Source: Poriferisodalis sp965198245 (lineage in GTDB: Bacteria; Actinomycetota; Acidimicrobiia; Acidimicrobiales; Poriferisodalaceae). From it: DNA of 64,000 bases. The notes beneath the pieces were generated by a model. That model did not search any database. It was given only the letters and a program-made list of their open reading frames with translations, and was not told the DNA's origin. A program made the translations under genes and the position numbers. Location: NCBI RefSeq assembly GCF_965198245.1, contig NZ_OZ240249.1:310001-374000 (forward strand). The letters are read 5' to 3'. Below are positions 15,993 to 24,430 of this stretch, in pieces; the stretch's first letter is position 1, and the number at the start of each line of letters is the position of its first letter.

Positions 15993-17622
15993 ATGACAGT
16001 GGCTGCTCGAGAACCCGACAAACGCCCGCTGCGGCGCAACGCGCTCGCGGTTGTCGTGTTGGTGTTTGCGGCGACCACCTTGGCGGTGCCCGCTGCGGCC
16101 GACTCGCCGGCTGTTCCAAGCAAGCCCACCGGGCTTCGGGTGGTGTCCGCTGCCCACAATTAGGTCACGATCGGGTGGGACGACCCCGGCGATGCGTCGA
16201 TCAGCGGCTACCAGGTGTTGCGCCGCCTGCGCGACGTGTACGAGATAGGCCGCTTCGATGTCATCGAACACAACACCGGCACTGCGGACACGACCTTCGC
16301 CGATACCGACGTCACTGCCGACACGCGTTACGTGTACCGCGTCAAAGCGATCAACCCCCCCCCCCCCGCCACCCGGACCTGACAACAGCAACGACGACAA
16401 CAATGACGGCGGCAACACCGACGATGTGATCCCCCGTCAGGCCGTCACGGTGATCGACAGCCCCGACAAGCACACCGGCGACGATCCGGTCGCTGCCCGC
16501 AGCATCGTCACCATCGATCCCCCGCCGCTGCTGAACTCCACACAGACAGTCGACGATCTCGACCGCACCCGCTATTCCGATGTGTCGCTGCATTCGGATA
16601 ATGCGGCTCCGCGGAGTTTGTGGTCGGACGGGGTGACGTCGGTCCGGGGCTTGGCGACTGACGGGAACTATCTGTGGGTCTCGGGCAGCGGCAGCGGCCT
16701 GGGAGAGGGCGACTCGGTGCATGCGTTCCGGCTGTTCGACGACCCCGCCACGCTCAACGTGAACGAGTACGGCACCCTCGACCTCGACCGCGGGCTGGGC
16801 TTCGGGGAATTCTCAGAGAACGGGGTCTTCACCGACGGGGAGACGATGTGGGGCGTCGAGGTCGGCGACTCCACCGCCAGGGCGGTCAGCCTCGACGGCG
16901 GCGAACGCGTCACCGCGCTCGAGTTCGAGCTCCACGAAGACAACGACAACGCCAGAGGGATCTGGTCCAACGGGGTCACCATGTTCGTCGTCGATGAGAC
17001 CGACACCAAGATCTACACCTACCGCGTCGGCGATGTGGTGGTGTCGGGTGTTCCGGCGCCGGGTGTGGCTCATGTGTCTGCTGGTGGATATCACTCGTGC
17101 GCTTTGGGGGGCAGCGGTTCGGATACCGAGGTGAGCTGTTCGGGCGGTTACGCGTTGTCGGACAGCGACGCGTCGGTGCCTTCGGCGGGCACCGGCCGTC
17201 ATTTCGAGTTGGTGTCTGCGGGCGGGTTTCACTCGTGCGGGTTGTTGGACAACGGTGCGGTGAAGTGCTGGGGCAACAACGACTACGGGCAGGCGCCGGC
17301 GGATCGTGCTCACAGCGACACGATGCTGTCCTATGTGTCGATGGATGCGGGGGTATGGCATACCTGTGCGGTGGTCGATGACGGGATGCTGGTGTGCTGG
17401 GGCAACCGGGCATGGTTCAACGACTCCGGCAAAGCCCATCATCATCCTCAGCGCGATCGGTACAACGCGCCCCGCCGGGCACAGCCCGACAACGCCCGCT
17501 CCGTGTCAGCGGGCTACTGGCACACCTGCTGGACCTATGGCACCACCACAGCGCCCAAGGTGATCTGCACCGGCGACAACAGCCTCAAACAGGCCCGCTG
17601 GAAGAAGAAAACCCTCAGCTAG
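15993..17622 (+). pseudogene. Exported FnIII-RCC1 protein broken by a stop codon and a frameshift
   Basis: From 15993 (or the GTG at 15999) the frame encodes a basic start and signal peptide (A-V-P-A-A-A-D-S), then the beginning of a fibronectin III domain, P-S-K-P-T-G-L-R-V. A TAG at 16161 interrupts it, but the same frame continues as the rest of the domain (V-T-I-G-W-D-D, S-G-Y-Q-V-L-R-R, R-Y-V-Y-R-V-K-A-I-N) to a run of 13 C at 16355-16367. After that run the next frame carries the remainder: an acidic Asp/Asn linker, a beta-propeller-like stretch with D-N-A-R-G-I-W-S-N-G-V-T, and RCC1 repeats (H-S-C-G-L-L-D-N-G-A-V-K-C-W-G, H-T-C-A-V-V-D-D-G). Removing one C would restore the frame. It is probably a pseudogene, or phase-variable or misread at the C tract. 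Confidence 0.8.
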
Positions 17623-17657
17623 ACGATGAGTTCCCAGGGGTGGGGTCTGCCCATGCC

Positions 17658-18851
17658 CTAGCTGCGGCGGGAGCTGAGCGTGACGGAGATCGGGCCTTCC
17701 AGACGAGCAGTGCAGGTACCCATGTCCACGGGCGGGCAAACCTCGCTGACCAACCGCTCAGTGATCCGCTCAAACACATCGGCGGCAGGCCCACCAGCAC
17801 CATTGCCAGTCACAGGCTCACCAGCATCACCGCCAGCGGACACGGCGGGCTCCAGCGGTATCGAACCCAGCAACGGCACGCCAAGATCAGCGGCCAGGCG
17901 CTCGCCGCCGCCTTCGCCGAAGAACGACCAACGCTGCCCGTCAGGTGCGACGAACGCACTCATGTTCTCCACCACGCCGACGATCGGCATGTGGCTGCGA
18001 CGAGCCATGTCGGCCACACGCACCGCCACCTTCTGCGCGCTGAGCGCGGGGGTGGTCACCACCAGCATCTCGGCCTGAGGCAGCAGGCGGGCCAGCGCCA
18101 TCTGAACATCGCCGGTGCCGGGCGGCATGTCGATGAGCAGGTAGTCCACCTCGCCCCAGTCCACGTCGTGCAAGAACTGCTCGACGGCCTTGGCGAGCAT
18201 GAGACCCCGCCACATTAGGGCGGTCTCCTCGGTCTCCACCAATAGCCCGGTCGAGACGACCTTCAGCAGACCGGCACCGGCAGGCCGTTCTTCGGGCAGA
18301 ATCTTGCCCCGCTCTTCGCCCTCAGCGGGCGGGCGGGCGCCGAGGCGGCCCTCCATGCCCAGCATCCGGGGAACGCTGAAGCCCCAGATGTCGGCGTCCA
18401 TCACCCCGACGACGAAGCCGCGTGAAGCCAACGCCGTCGCCAGGTTCACCGTTACCGACGACTTGCCCACGCCACCCTTGCCCGACGCCACCGCCAGCAC
18501 CCGGGCGCTGGCGGGCACCTGGCTCGGTGTGGCGTTGTCGCGGGCGGTGCGCCGGGCACGCTTCATCACCCGCGCCTTCTCTGCGGCGTTCAGCTCGTCC
18601 CAGTGCAGCCGTACGTTGGTGATGCCGGGCAGTCCAGCGACCCGCGTCTCGCAGTCCCGCTTGATCGTTGCGCGCAACGGGCAGCCGGCGGTGGTCAGTG
18701 CCACGGTGACATGCCCGGTGCTGCCCTCGCGATAGGCGTTGCGCACCATGCCCAGGTCGACGATGTTGTCGCCCAGTTCGGGGTCCATGACACCGCGAAG
18801 GATGGCGATCATCGCCTCGTCATTCGCGGGAGCATCGGTGGACGTGCTCAC
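17658..18851 (-). CDS. mrp: Mrp/ApbC-family Fe-S cluster carrier ATPase
   Basis: 397 residues from the GTG at 18851. Residues 1-95 form a MIP18/DUF59 domain (V-M-D-P-E-L-G-D-N-I-V-D-L-G-M-V), then a P-loop ATPase with V-A-S-G-K-G-G-V-G-K-S-S, the deviant Walker A of the MinD/Mrp class, D-M-P-P-G-T-G-D and the usual M-S-A-F-V segment. In related proteins the pair C-x-x-C near the end of the ATPase binds the cluster; here that area reads V-E-N-M-S-A-F-V without a clear C-x-x-C, so cluster binding is uncertain. The role is to load or deliver Fe-S clusters. An A-type carrier is encoded divergently 179 bases away. Confidence 0.88.
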   Translation of the reverse strand: MSTSTDAPANDEAMIAILRGVMDPELGDNIVDLGMVRNAYREGSTGHVTVALTTAGCPLRATIKRDCETRVAGLPGITNVRLHWDELNAAEKARVMKRARRTARDNATPSQVPASARVLAVASGKGGVGKSSVTVNLATALASRGFVVGVMDADIWGFSVPRMLGMEGRLGARPPAEGEERGKILPEERPAGAGLLKVVSTGLLVETEETALMWRGLMLAKAVEQFLHDVDWGEVDYLLIDMPPGTGDVQMALARLLPQAEMLVVTTPALSAQKVAVRVADMARRSHMPIVGVVENMSAFVAPDGQRWSFFGEGGGERLAADLGVPLLGSIPLEPAVSAGGDAGEPVTGNGAGGPAADVFERITERLVSEVCPPVDMGTCTARLEGPISVTLSSRRS

Positions 18852-19029
18852 GCTGAGGCAGGGTAACGCCGCTGCGGGTGGCCCCACAGGCCGGTGCCTG
18901 CTGCGGCGGGCATGGCTCCTTCGGCCTGCTGCACGCAGTTTCAAGCCACACCTGTGCACTTCGGCCCGATGGCACTAGCATCGGCCTGAGAAGGTTTGCC
19001 CGATCCGGGATGATCCGGGAGTCGCTGTT

Positions 19030-19365
19030 GTGATCACGCTGACCGATACCGCCGCTGAGAAGGTCCACGAACTCATCACTCAGGAGCTGTCTGAGTCGGG
19101 AGGCGAGCCGATGCTGGCGCTGCGTGTCGCGGTGCGGCCGGGCGGCTGCTCGGGCTTCAGCTACGAGATGTTCTTCGATTCCGAGACGGCCTCCGACGAC
19201 ATGTCGAAGTCGTACGGCGACATCAAGGTGGTGTCCGATCCGATGAGCGCGCAGCTGCTCGAAGGCGCCACGCTCGACTTCACCGACGGCCTGATGGGAT
19301 CGGGTTTCGCCATCGACAATCCCAATGCGCAGCGCACCTGCGGCTGCGGCAGCTCGTTCAGCTGA
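19030..19365 (+). CDS. erpA: A-type iron-sulfur carrier (ErpA/IscA family)
   Basis: 111 residues from the GTG at 19030. The three conserved cysteines are present: one in R-P-G-G-C-S-G-F-S-Y near residue 42, and two in the C-terminal T-C-G-C-G-S-S-F. These bind a transferable Fe-S cluster for apoprotein maturation. The stop codon overlaps the apparent start of the next gene (CTGA), which encodes a 2Fe-2S protein, a sensible functional link. Whether it is orthologous to ErpA or to IscA/SufA cannot be decided from the sequence. Confidence 0.9.
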   Translation: MITLTDTAAEKVHELITQELSESGGEPMLALRVAVRPGGCSGFSYEMFFDSETASDDMSKSYGDIKVVSDPMSAQLLEGATLDFTDGLMGSGFAIDNPNAQRTCGCGSSFS

Positions 19366-21032
19366 GCCGTACTGAGCCCGAACCTGGAGCGATTCCAGGC
19401 CAGGCGCGCGTCAGCGACACGATCCAGTTCGTCGTCGACGGCCGCTCCGTCGAAGTTCCCGACGACGGCGACACGCTGCTCGGCGTGCTGCGCGACCGTC
19501 TCGGCATTGAGGCGGTCCTCGACGGTTGCAGTCCTCAGGGTCAGTGCGGCTGCTGCACGGTGCTGGTCGACGACGCGCCCCGCATGGCCTGCGTCACGCC
19601 GGTGCGCCGGGTGGCCGGTCGGCAGATCACCACGGCCGCGGGACTGAGCCCCGCAGAGCGACAACGCTGGTCGGAGGCATTTCTTGCATGCGGCGCCACC
19701 CAATGCGGCTTCTGCACACCAGGCATTGTGTGTCGCTTCGTGGGCCACGAACGGCGCGGCGCCGATCTGTCGGACCGCACGACGGTCGACAAAGCGCTGG
19801 CGGCGCACCTGTGTCGATGCACGGGCTGGCAGACCATCCGCGAAGCCGCCAACCATGCCGCGTCCCCACCCGCCGAGGTCCCCGCACGTGACCCAGAGGC
19901 CGCCGCCCGTCGCGCCAGCATCGAGACCGGTGGCCCGCAGCGATCGGTGCCGGTCAGTGTGCTGGGCGGGCTCGACTTCGGCGCCGACGGAGCACCCCCA
20001 GGCACGCTCACTGCGGTTGCCAGACCAGACGGCAACTGGTTTGCGGCAGAGACCCTGACCGAGGCGCGTCGCCAGGCCGCCAAAGTGCAGGGTCGCCGCA
20101 GCACGCTTGAACCTGCCCCGCCCATCGAGATCCCCGACCCGCCGGCTGGCCAAGCATGGGACGTCCGCCTGGCAACCTGCTGGACCGAGCCCGGCTACCT
20201 CGAAACCGACGCTGCATGGTGCGTGCCCGGCGGCGAAGCATCCGATCCGCTGGCAAACGGCGGTGCATTCGGAGGCAAGACATCGTCGCCGGTCCAAGAC
20301 GAGGCACGGCAGCTCGCAGCCCAACTCGGCCAGCCAGTCTGCGCGCTGTGGTCACGAGAAGATGCAGTACGCCGAGGCCCCAAGCGCCCCCCGCTAGCTG
20401 CAGGCCTCAGAGCCGACGGAACCGGAATCATCCGAATAGCAAGAACACCCGGCGCCGCCGACATCCTCCGAGCCGTCCTGCCATCAGCAACTATCGAAGA
20501 AGTAGAAGTGCCGGGCCCCCCAACCTCGCTCGCACTACGCGCCGCAGTCTGGGCCGAAGCAAACATGCTGGCCACAGCGCTAGAGCGGCTGCAATCCGGC
20601 GAACCACTCCACACGAGCGGCACCGCCACGATCAAGATCACGTCTCCCGCAGGAGCCACAGCCCAGGCAACGGTCGGTCCAACCGGAATCGAAGTGCACA
20701 TCGAAGCTGGAGACCCCCTCGACAACGTGACCCTGCGCAGCTACGCAATCGGCGCCACCCACATGGCCTGGAGCTGGGTCACCTCCGAGTCCCTGTCAGT
20801 AGACGCCAAAGGCGAAGTCCAAGACCTCACCATCCGCAGCTTCGAAATAGCCCGCTCCGCCGACACCCCCAACATCGAAGTCACGATCAAACCCTCCAAC
20901 CAGCCCCCCGTCCCAGCGGGCGAAGCAATATTCGCAGCAGTAGCAGCAGCCACCTGGCTCAGCCGGGGCGTCCCGCCCCACCTCCCCACCGGACGCGACA
21001 GCGCCGCGCTAGCGTCACCCGGCGATGGCTGA
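19362..21032 (+). CDS. Shortened molybdenum-hydroxylase-like protein: 2Fe-2S domains plus partial molybdopterin domain
   Basis: About 556 residues if the CTG at 19362 is used; the next usual start, GTG 19485, would cut off the ferredoxin strand T-I-Q-F-V-V-D-G. The first 80 residues are a plant-type ferredoxin domain (C-S-P-Q-G-Q-C-G-C-C-T-V-L), and the next 75 an alpha-helical 2Fe-2S domain (C-G-A-T-Q-C-G-F-C-T-P-G, C-R-C-T-G-W). This is the small subunit of xanthine dehydrogenase/CO dehydrogenase relatives. About 200-550 has pieces resembling the molybdopterin large subunit, including N-G-G-A-F-G-G-K, but is far too short (about 350 against 700 or more residues) and several blocks are missing. 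Codon use in the last third is less GC-rich. Its activity is unknown. Confidence 0.7.
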   Translation: MSRTEPEPGAIPGQARVSDTIQFVVDGRSVEVPDDGDTLLGVLRDRLGIEAVLDGCSPQGQCGCCTVLVDDAPRMACVTPVRRVAGRQITTAAGLSPAERQRWSEAFLACGATQCGFCTPGIVCRFVGHERRGADLSDRTTVDKALAAHLCRCTGWQTIREAANHAASPPAEVPARDPEAAARRASIETGGPQRSVPVSVLGGLDFGADGAPPGTLTAVARPDGNWFAAETLTEARRQAAKVQGRRSTLEPAPPIEIPDPPAGQAWDVRLATCWTEPGYLETDAAWCVPGGEASDPLANGGAFGGKTSSPVQDEARQLAAQLGQPVCALWSREDAVRRGPKRPPLAAGLRADGTGIIRIARTPGAADILRAVLPSATIEEVEVPGPPTSLALRAAVWAEANMLATALERLQSGEPLHTSGTATIKITSPAGATAQATVGPTGIEVHIEAGDPLDNVTLRSYAIGATHMAWSWVTSESLSVDAKGEVQDLTIRSFEIARSADTPNIEVTIKPSNQPPVPAGEAIFAAVAAATWLSRGVPPHLPTGRDSAALASPGDG

Positions 21033-21486
21033 ATCAGCAATTGACAAGCTCCGCCGCCTCAGCGCGGCCGAGGACGGACTCTGCAGCTTCGTCTGTCTCG
21101 ACGCGAGCGGGAACCCGCACGTGTCGATTATCAACGCCGGGGTCATGGACGACCCCGTGACCGGTGAGACCAGCGTCGCCTGCGTGGTGGCGGGCAAGGC
21201 TCGCAAGGCTCGATTGCTGCGCGAAGACCCCCGGGCAGCGGTCGCGTTCCGCCACCGCTGGGATTGGGTGGCTGTCCACGGCAAAGCGCAGCTGATCGGC
21301 CTCGACGATCCCGCCGACGGCGTCACCGACGCCGACATCCCCGAATTGCTGCGGGAGGTGTTCCGCTCGGCCGGCGGCAACCACGAGGACTGGGACGAGT
21401 ACGACCGGGTGATGGCCCGCCAGCGTCGCCTGGCCGTCTTCATCACGCTGGATCACATCACGTCCAACGCCGGCAGCATCTCTTGA
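21025..21486 (+). CDS. PPOX/flavin-reductase-fold protein (F420- or FMN-dependent type)
   Basis: 153 residues. The split-barrel pattern is clear: a first strand F-V-C-L-D-A-S-G-N-P-H-V-S, then V-A-C-V-V-A-G-K-A-R-K-A-R-L-L-R-E-D-P-R-A-A-V-A-F, then W-V-A-V-H-G-K-A. The K-A-R-K-A-R-x-L-R-x-D-P-R motif is typical of pyridoxamine-oxidase-like proteins in actinobacteria, many of which use F420. The partner substrate is not known. It overlaps the preceding gene by eight bases, and a RidA gene follows 29 bases downstream, so the three may be one unit. Confidence 0.8.
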   Translation: MAESAIDKLRRLSAAEDGLCSFVCLDASGNPHVSIINAGVMDDPVTGETSVACVVAGKARKARLLREDPRAAVAFRHRWDWVAVHGKAQLIGLDDPADGVTDADIPELLREVFRSAGGNHEDWDEYDRVMARQRRLAVFITLDHITSNAGSIS

Positions 21487-21515
21487 ACTGATCACCAGGG
21501 AACGAAGGCATACCG

Positions 21516-21863
21516 ATGGCTGCACCTATCGCTCACTATTCGAAGTGGTACCGAGCCGGCGACTTCGTGTTCGTCTCAGGCCAGATCGGCCTGCAGGACG
21601 GCGCGCTCGTCGATGGCGTCGAGGCCCAGGCCCGCGCCGTTCTTGCAAACGTCGAAGAGGCCCTCGCCGAGGCCGGAGGCACGCTCAACGATGTCGTCAA
21701 ATGCCTGGTTTTCATGACCGACATCGGCAACTTCTCGCTGGTCAACTCGATCTACGCCGAGGCTTTCGGCGAGCATCGCCCGGCCCGCAGCGCCATCGGC
21801 GTGGCAGCCCTGCCGCTCGGTGCCGAAGTCGAGATCGAAGCCATCGCGCACCTGCCCGAATAG
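21516..21863 (+). CDS. RidA-family reactive enamine/imine deaminase
   Basis: 115 residues, normal for the family. The protein reads as a single chorismate-mutase-like fold, with F-V-F-V-S-G-Q-I-G near the N-terminus and the conserved arginine in R-P-A-R-S-A-I-G-V. RidA proteins hydrolyse 2-aminoacrylate and similar imines formed by PLP enzymes. A gaacgaaggcataccg leader supplies a weak RBS for the ATG at 21516. Confidence 0.9.
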   Translation: MAAPIAHYSKWYRAGDFVFVSGQIGLQDGALVDGVEAQARAVLANVEEALAEAGGTLNDVVKCLVFMTDIGNFSLVNSIYAEAFGEHRPARSAIGVAALPLGAEVEIEAIAHLPE

Positions 21864-21902
21864 CCCCCTGACCCGGCCCGCCCGCCTACTACGCTGCGGC
21901 CC

Positions 21903-22058
21903 ATGTTCGGCGGCATCCTCATCGTGATCGTGCTCCTGCTGAGCCCGTTCATCATCACGATCTCACTGGCCGCCGTAGCTGCCCTGTTGGGCAAGCTCCT
22001 CGGAGACGATGCTGAAGCCCGCCACGAAGGCAGTTCCCTCGTCGAAACAAACTTCTAG
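21903..22058 (+). CDS. Small membrane protein, unknown function
   Basis: 51 residues. One or two hydrophobic stretches (residues 4-30) are followed by an acidic, polar tail (G-D-D-A-E-A-R-H-E). It begins 40 bases after the RidA gene on the same strand and ends just before the stop of the opposing glnR-like gene. No family is recognised. The ATG, the composition and the tidy fit in the gap are the only support. Confidence 0.5.
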   Translation: MFGGILIVIVLLLSPFIITISLAAVAALLGKLLGDDAEARHEGSSLVETNF

Positions 22059-22062
22059 CCAG

Positions 22063-22752
22063 CTAGCGCCAGCGGTAAGTACCGAGCCGGTAGCCGACCG
22101 ATCGCACGGTCTGGATCAGGTTGGCATTCTCCTCGCCCAGCTTGGCTCGCAGCCGCCGCACATGAACATCCACCGTGCGGGCACCGCCGTAGTACTCGTA
22201 TCCCCACACTTGGTTCAGCAGCGCTTCACGCGTGAACACCCGCCCCGGCTGAGAAGCCAGGAAGCGCAGCAACTCGTACTCCATGTAGGTGAGGTCGAGC
22301 GGACGCTCGTCCACCACCGCTTCGTAGGTGTCGAGATTGATGCGCAGCGACTCGTAGGTGATGATCTCGGTCGAGGGGCCACTCGATGCGGCTGCCAAGT
22401 GCGCCAGGCGGGCCTCCAGCTCGCGCGGGTGGAACGGGTCCAGGCAGAAGTCGTCGAACAGCTCGTCGCGCATTGTCAATTCGTCAAGCGCGTTTCCGCG
22501 CACCAGCATCAGCACTCCCAGCGTGGCCGACGCGTTCTCACGCAGCGCCCGCGCCACCGCCCAGGCAGCATCGGTGCCACCCCCGCCGTCCACGGTTCCG
22601 CTGTCGAGCCGGATGATCGCTCCGGTCCAACCTTCCGACGGCGCGGCCGCCGTCACGTCGGCCGCACTGGCCACCGGCTTCCAGGCGTAGCCGCCCAGAT
22701 CCAGGAACTGCGCTAGCTCGGCGCTCACGGAGGCGGGGTGGACGGCGTACAT
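22063..22752 (-). CDS. glnR: GlnR-type orphan response regulator (nitrogen regulation)
   Basis: 229 residues from the ATG at 22752. The C-terminal half is an OmpR-type winged helix: L-T-Y-M-E-Y-E-L-L-R-F-L-A, R-E-A-L-L-N-Q-V-W-G-Y-E-Y-Y-G-G, and V-D-V-H-V-R-R-L-R-A-K-L. The Y-Y-G-G-A-R-T-V-D-V-H-V segment is characteristic of actinobacterial GlnR. The N-terminal receiver-like domain is poor in the usual acidic pocket, as in GlnR, which works without phosphorylation. GlnR controls ammonium assimilation genes, and the gene sits beside glutamine synthetase I with glutamine synthetase II further on, which supports the assignment. Confidence 0.85.
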   Translation of the reverse strand: MYAVHPASVSAELAQFLDLGGYAWKPVASAADVTAAAPSEGWTGAIIRLDSGTVDGGGGTDAAWAVARALRENASATLGVLMLVRGNALDELTMRDELFDDFCLDPFHPRELEARLAHLAAASSGPSTEIITYESLRINLDTYEAVVDERPLDLTYMEYELLRFLASQPGRVFTREALLNQVWGYEYYGGARTVDVHVRRLRAKLGEENANLIQTVRSVGYRLGTYRWR

Positions 22753-22766
22753 GGTCACTCAACAGT

Positions 22767-24098
22767 TCACACAGCGGCAAAGTAGTTGTCCAATTCGAAT
22801 TGGGTCACCTGGGTCTGGTACGCCGACCATTCTCGCCGTTTGTTGCGCAAGAACCAGCGGAACAGGTGCTGGCCCAGCGTCTCGGCCACGAGCGTGCTGC
22901 CTTCCATCTCGTCGAGCGCCTCGTCCAGCGAGGCCGGCAGGTTGTGCCCGTAGGCCGGTCCGCCGTGGTCGCTGTAGCCGGTGATCGACGGGGGTGTCTC
23001 GGGCGGCAGCTCGTACCCCTCTTGTATGCCCTTCAGCCCCGCGGCCAAGATGACGGCGAACGCCAGGTACGGGTTGCACGCGGGGTCCGGCGCCCGGTAC
23101 TCGACCCGCGTCGCCTCCTCCGCCTCGTTGCGTGTCGGCGGCACCCGGATGAGCGCCGCCCGGTTGCTGCGGGCCCACGAGATCCCCACCGGCGCCTCGT
23201 ACCCCGCAATCAGCCGCTTGTAGCTGTTGACGAGCTGGTTCGTGACGGCGGTGATCTCGCGTGCGTGGGCCAGCAACCCCGCCACAAAGCCCCGCGCCAC
23301 GTCGGACAGCCCGTCCGCACTGCTGGGGTCGCTGAAGGCGTTGCGCCCCTCGGAGAACAGCGACAGGTGGGTGTGCATCCCCGAGCCCTGCACCCCAGCC
23401 AGCGGCTTGGGCATGAACGTGGCATGCACGCCGTGCTCGAAAGCGATCTCGCGCACCAGCAGCCGGAATGTCATCACGCTGTCGGACATGGTGAGCGCAT
23501 CGGCGTAGCGCAGGTCGATCTCGTGCTGGGACGGCGCGTCCTCGTGGAACGAGTACTCGACGGGTATGCCCATCGCCTCGAGCGCACTCAGCGTGCGATG
23601 CCTGATGTCCGACGCGATGTCGGCGGTGGTCAGGTCGAAGTAGCTGCCCCCGTCCAGCGGCACGGGGCGCCCGTCGGCCCGTTCGGGCTCGAACAGGAAG
23701 TACTCCATTTCGGGTGCGACATAGAATGTGTAACCGGCGGCGCGCGCCCGGTCCATGACCCGTCGCAGCACGCCGCGCGGGTCGCCGCTGAACGGCGTGC
23801 CGTCGGCAGCGGTGATATCGCAGAACATGCGGGCCGAGACATCATCGCTGGTCCGCGACGGCATGAGCTCGAACGTCTCCGGATCGGGCTGGGCCACCAT
23901 GTCGGCCTCAGCGATCCTGCTGAAGCCTTCGATGGATGACCCGTCGAACACCATGCCCTGCTCGAAGGCCGTTTCCAGCTCTGCCGGCGAGATGGCGAAT
24001 GACTTGAGCTGCCCGGCCACGTCGGTGAACCACAGACGGATCAGTCGCACGCCCCGTTCGGTGACGCGGCGCAGCACGTAGTCCTGCGGTCGTTCCAT
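22767..24098 (-). CDS. glnA: Glutamine synthetase type I (GSI-alpha-like)
   Basis: 443 residues from the ATG at 24098. The N-terminal beta-grasp (W-F-T-D-V-A-G-Q-L-K-S), F-D-G-S-S-I-E-G-F, E-M-E-Y-F-L-F, N-x-L-V-N-S-Y-K-R-L and the active-site arginine region R-N-E-A-E-E-A-T-R-V-E-Y-R are intact. It makes glutamine from glutamate, ammonia and ATP. The short length and the ending E-W-S-A-Y-Q-T-Q-V-T-Q-F-E-L are those of the GSI-alpha group, which lacks the adenylylation-loop insertion; I see no N-L-Y-D-type adenylylation site. glnR follows 14 bases downstream on the same strand, and glnII is divergent. Confidence 0.92.
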   Translation of the reverse strand: MERPQDYVLRRVTERGVRLIRLWFTDVAGQLKSFAISPAELETAFEQGMVFDGSSIEGFSRIAEADMVAQPDPETFELMPSRTSDDVSARMFCDITAADGTPFSGDPRGVLRRVMDRARAAGYTFYVAPEMEYFLFEPERADGRPVPLDGGSYFDLTTADIASDIRHRTLSALEAMGIPVEYSFHEDAPSQHEIDLRYADALTMSDSVMTFRLLVREIAFEHGVHATFMPKPLAGVQGSGMHTHLSLFSEGRNAFSDPSSADGLSDVARGFVAGLLAHAREITAVTNQLVNSYKRLIAGYEAPVGISWARSNRAALIRVPPTRNEAEEATRVEYRAPDPACNPYLAFAVILAAGLKGIQEGYELPPETPPSITGYSDHGGPAYGHNLPASLDEALDEMEGSTLVAETLGQHLFRWFLRNKRREWSAYQTQVTQFELDNYFAAV

Positions 24099-24368
24099 GG
24101 CGGCCTTCCCCTTCCGGCTCGGCTCAGTGGGTCGCAGAGTCCTCGGTGGAGGACCGGCAGGGTCCCAGTGGCTGAGCCCCCATTGTCGGCGGTGATATGA
24201 GGCCAAAACCAGGCACCAGAGCCAGCTTCACGCGTTGTTCACAATTGAGCAATGGCCCGGAAACCCTGGCTCGTTTGTATCGTGCGCACGGATATTGGTG
24301 TCAGCCGCCGACCGAGCCAGCTATGCGCGGGCTCCCAGGCTCACCGGCCTCACCCGATCCACCCCTGA

Positions 24369-24416
24369 TTCACATCCGATTCAGTTCACATCCGATTCAG
24401 TTCACATCACATTCAG
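24369..24416 (+). repeat. Three tandem 16-bp repeats upstream of glnII
   Basis: ttcacatccgattcag occurs at 24369 and 24385, followed by the variant ttcacatcacattcag at 24401, in head-to-tail order. They end 14 bases before the glnII start and lie in the 332-base divergent gap between the two glutamine synthetases. Elsewhere in the gap I see no clear promoter or consensus GlnR box. An operator or leader element is plausible. Confidence 0.7.
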
Positions 24417-24430
24417 CGAAGGAGCATGCT

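Noticed and set aside
16161..16163. Selenocysteine-type recoding of the interruption in the FnIII gene
   Set aside because: The codon is TAG, not TGA, and the downstream frame is also broken at the C tract, so decay or sequencing error is simpler.
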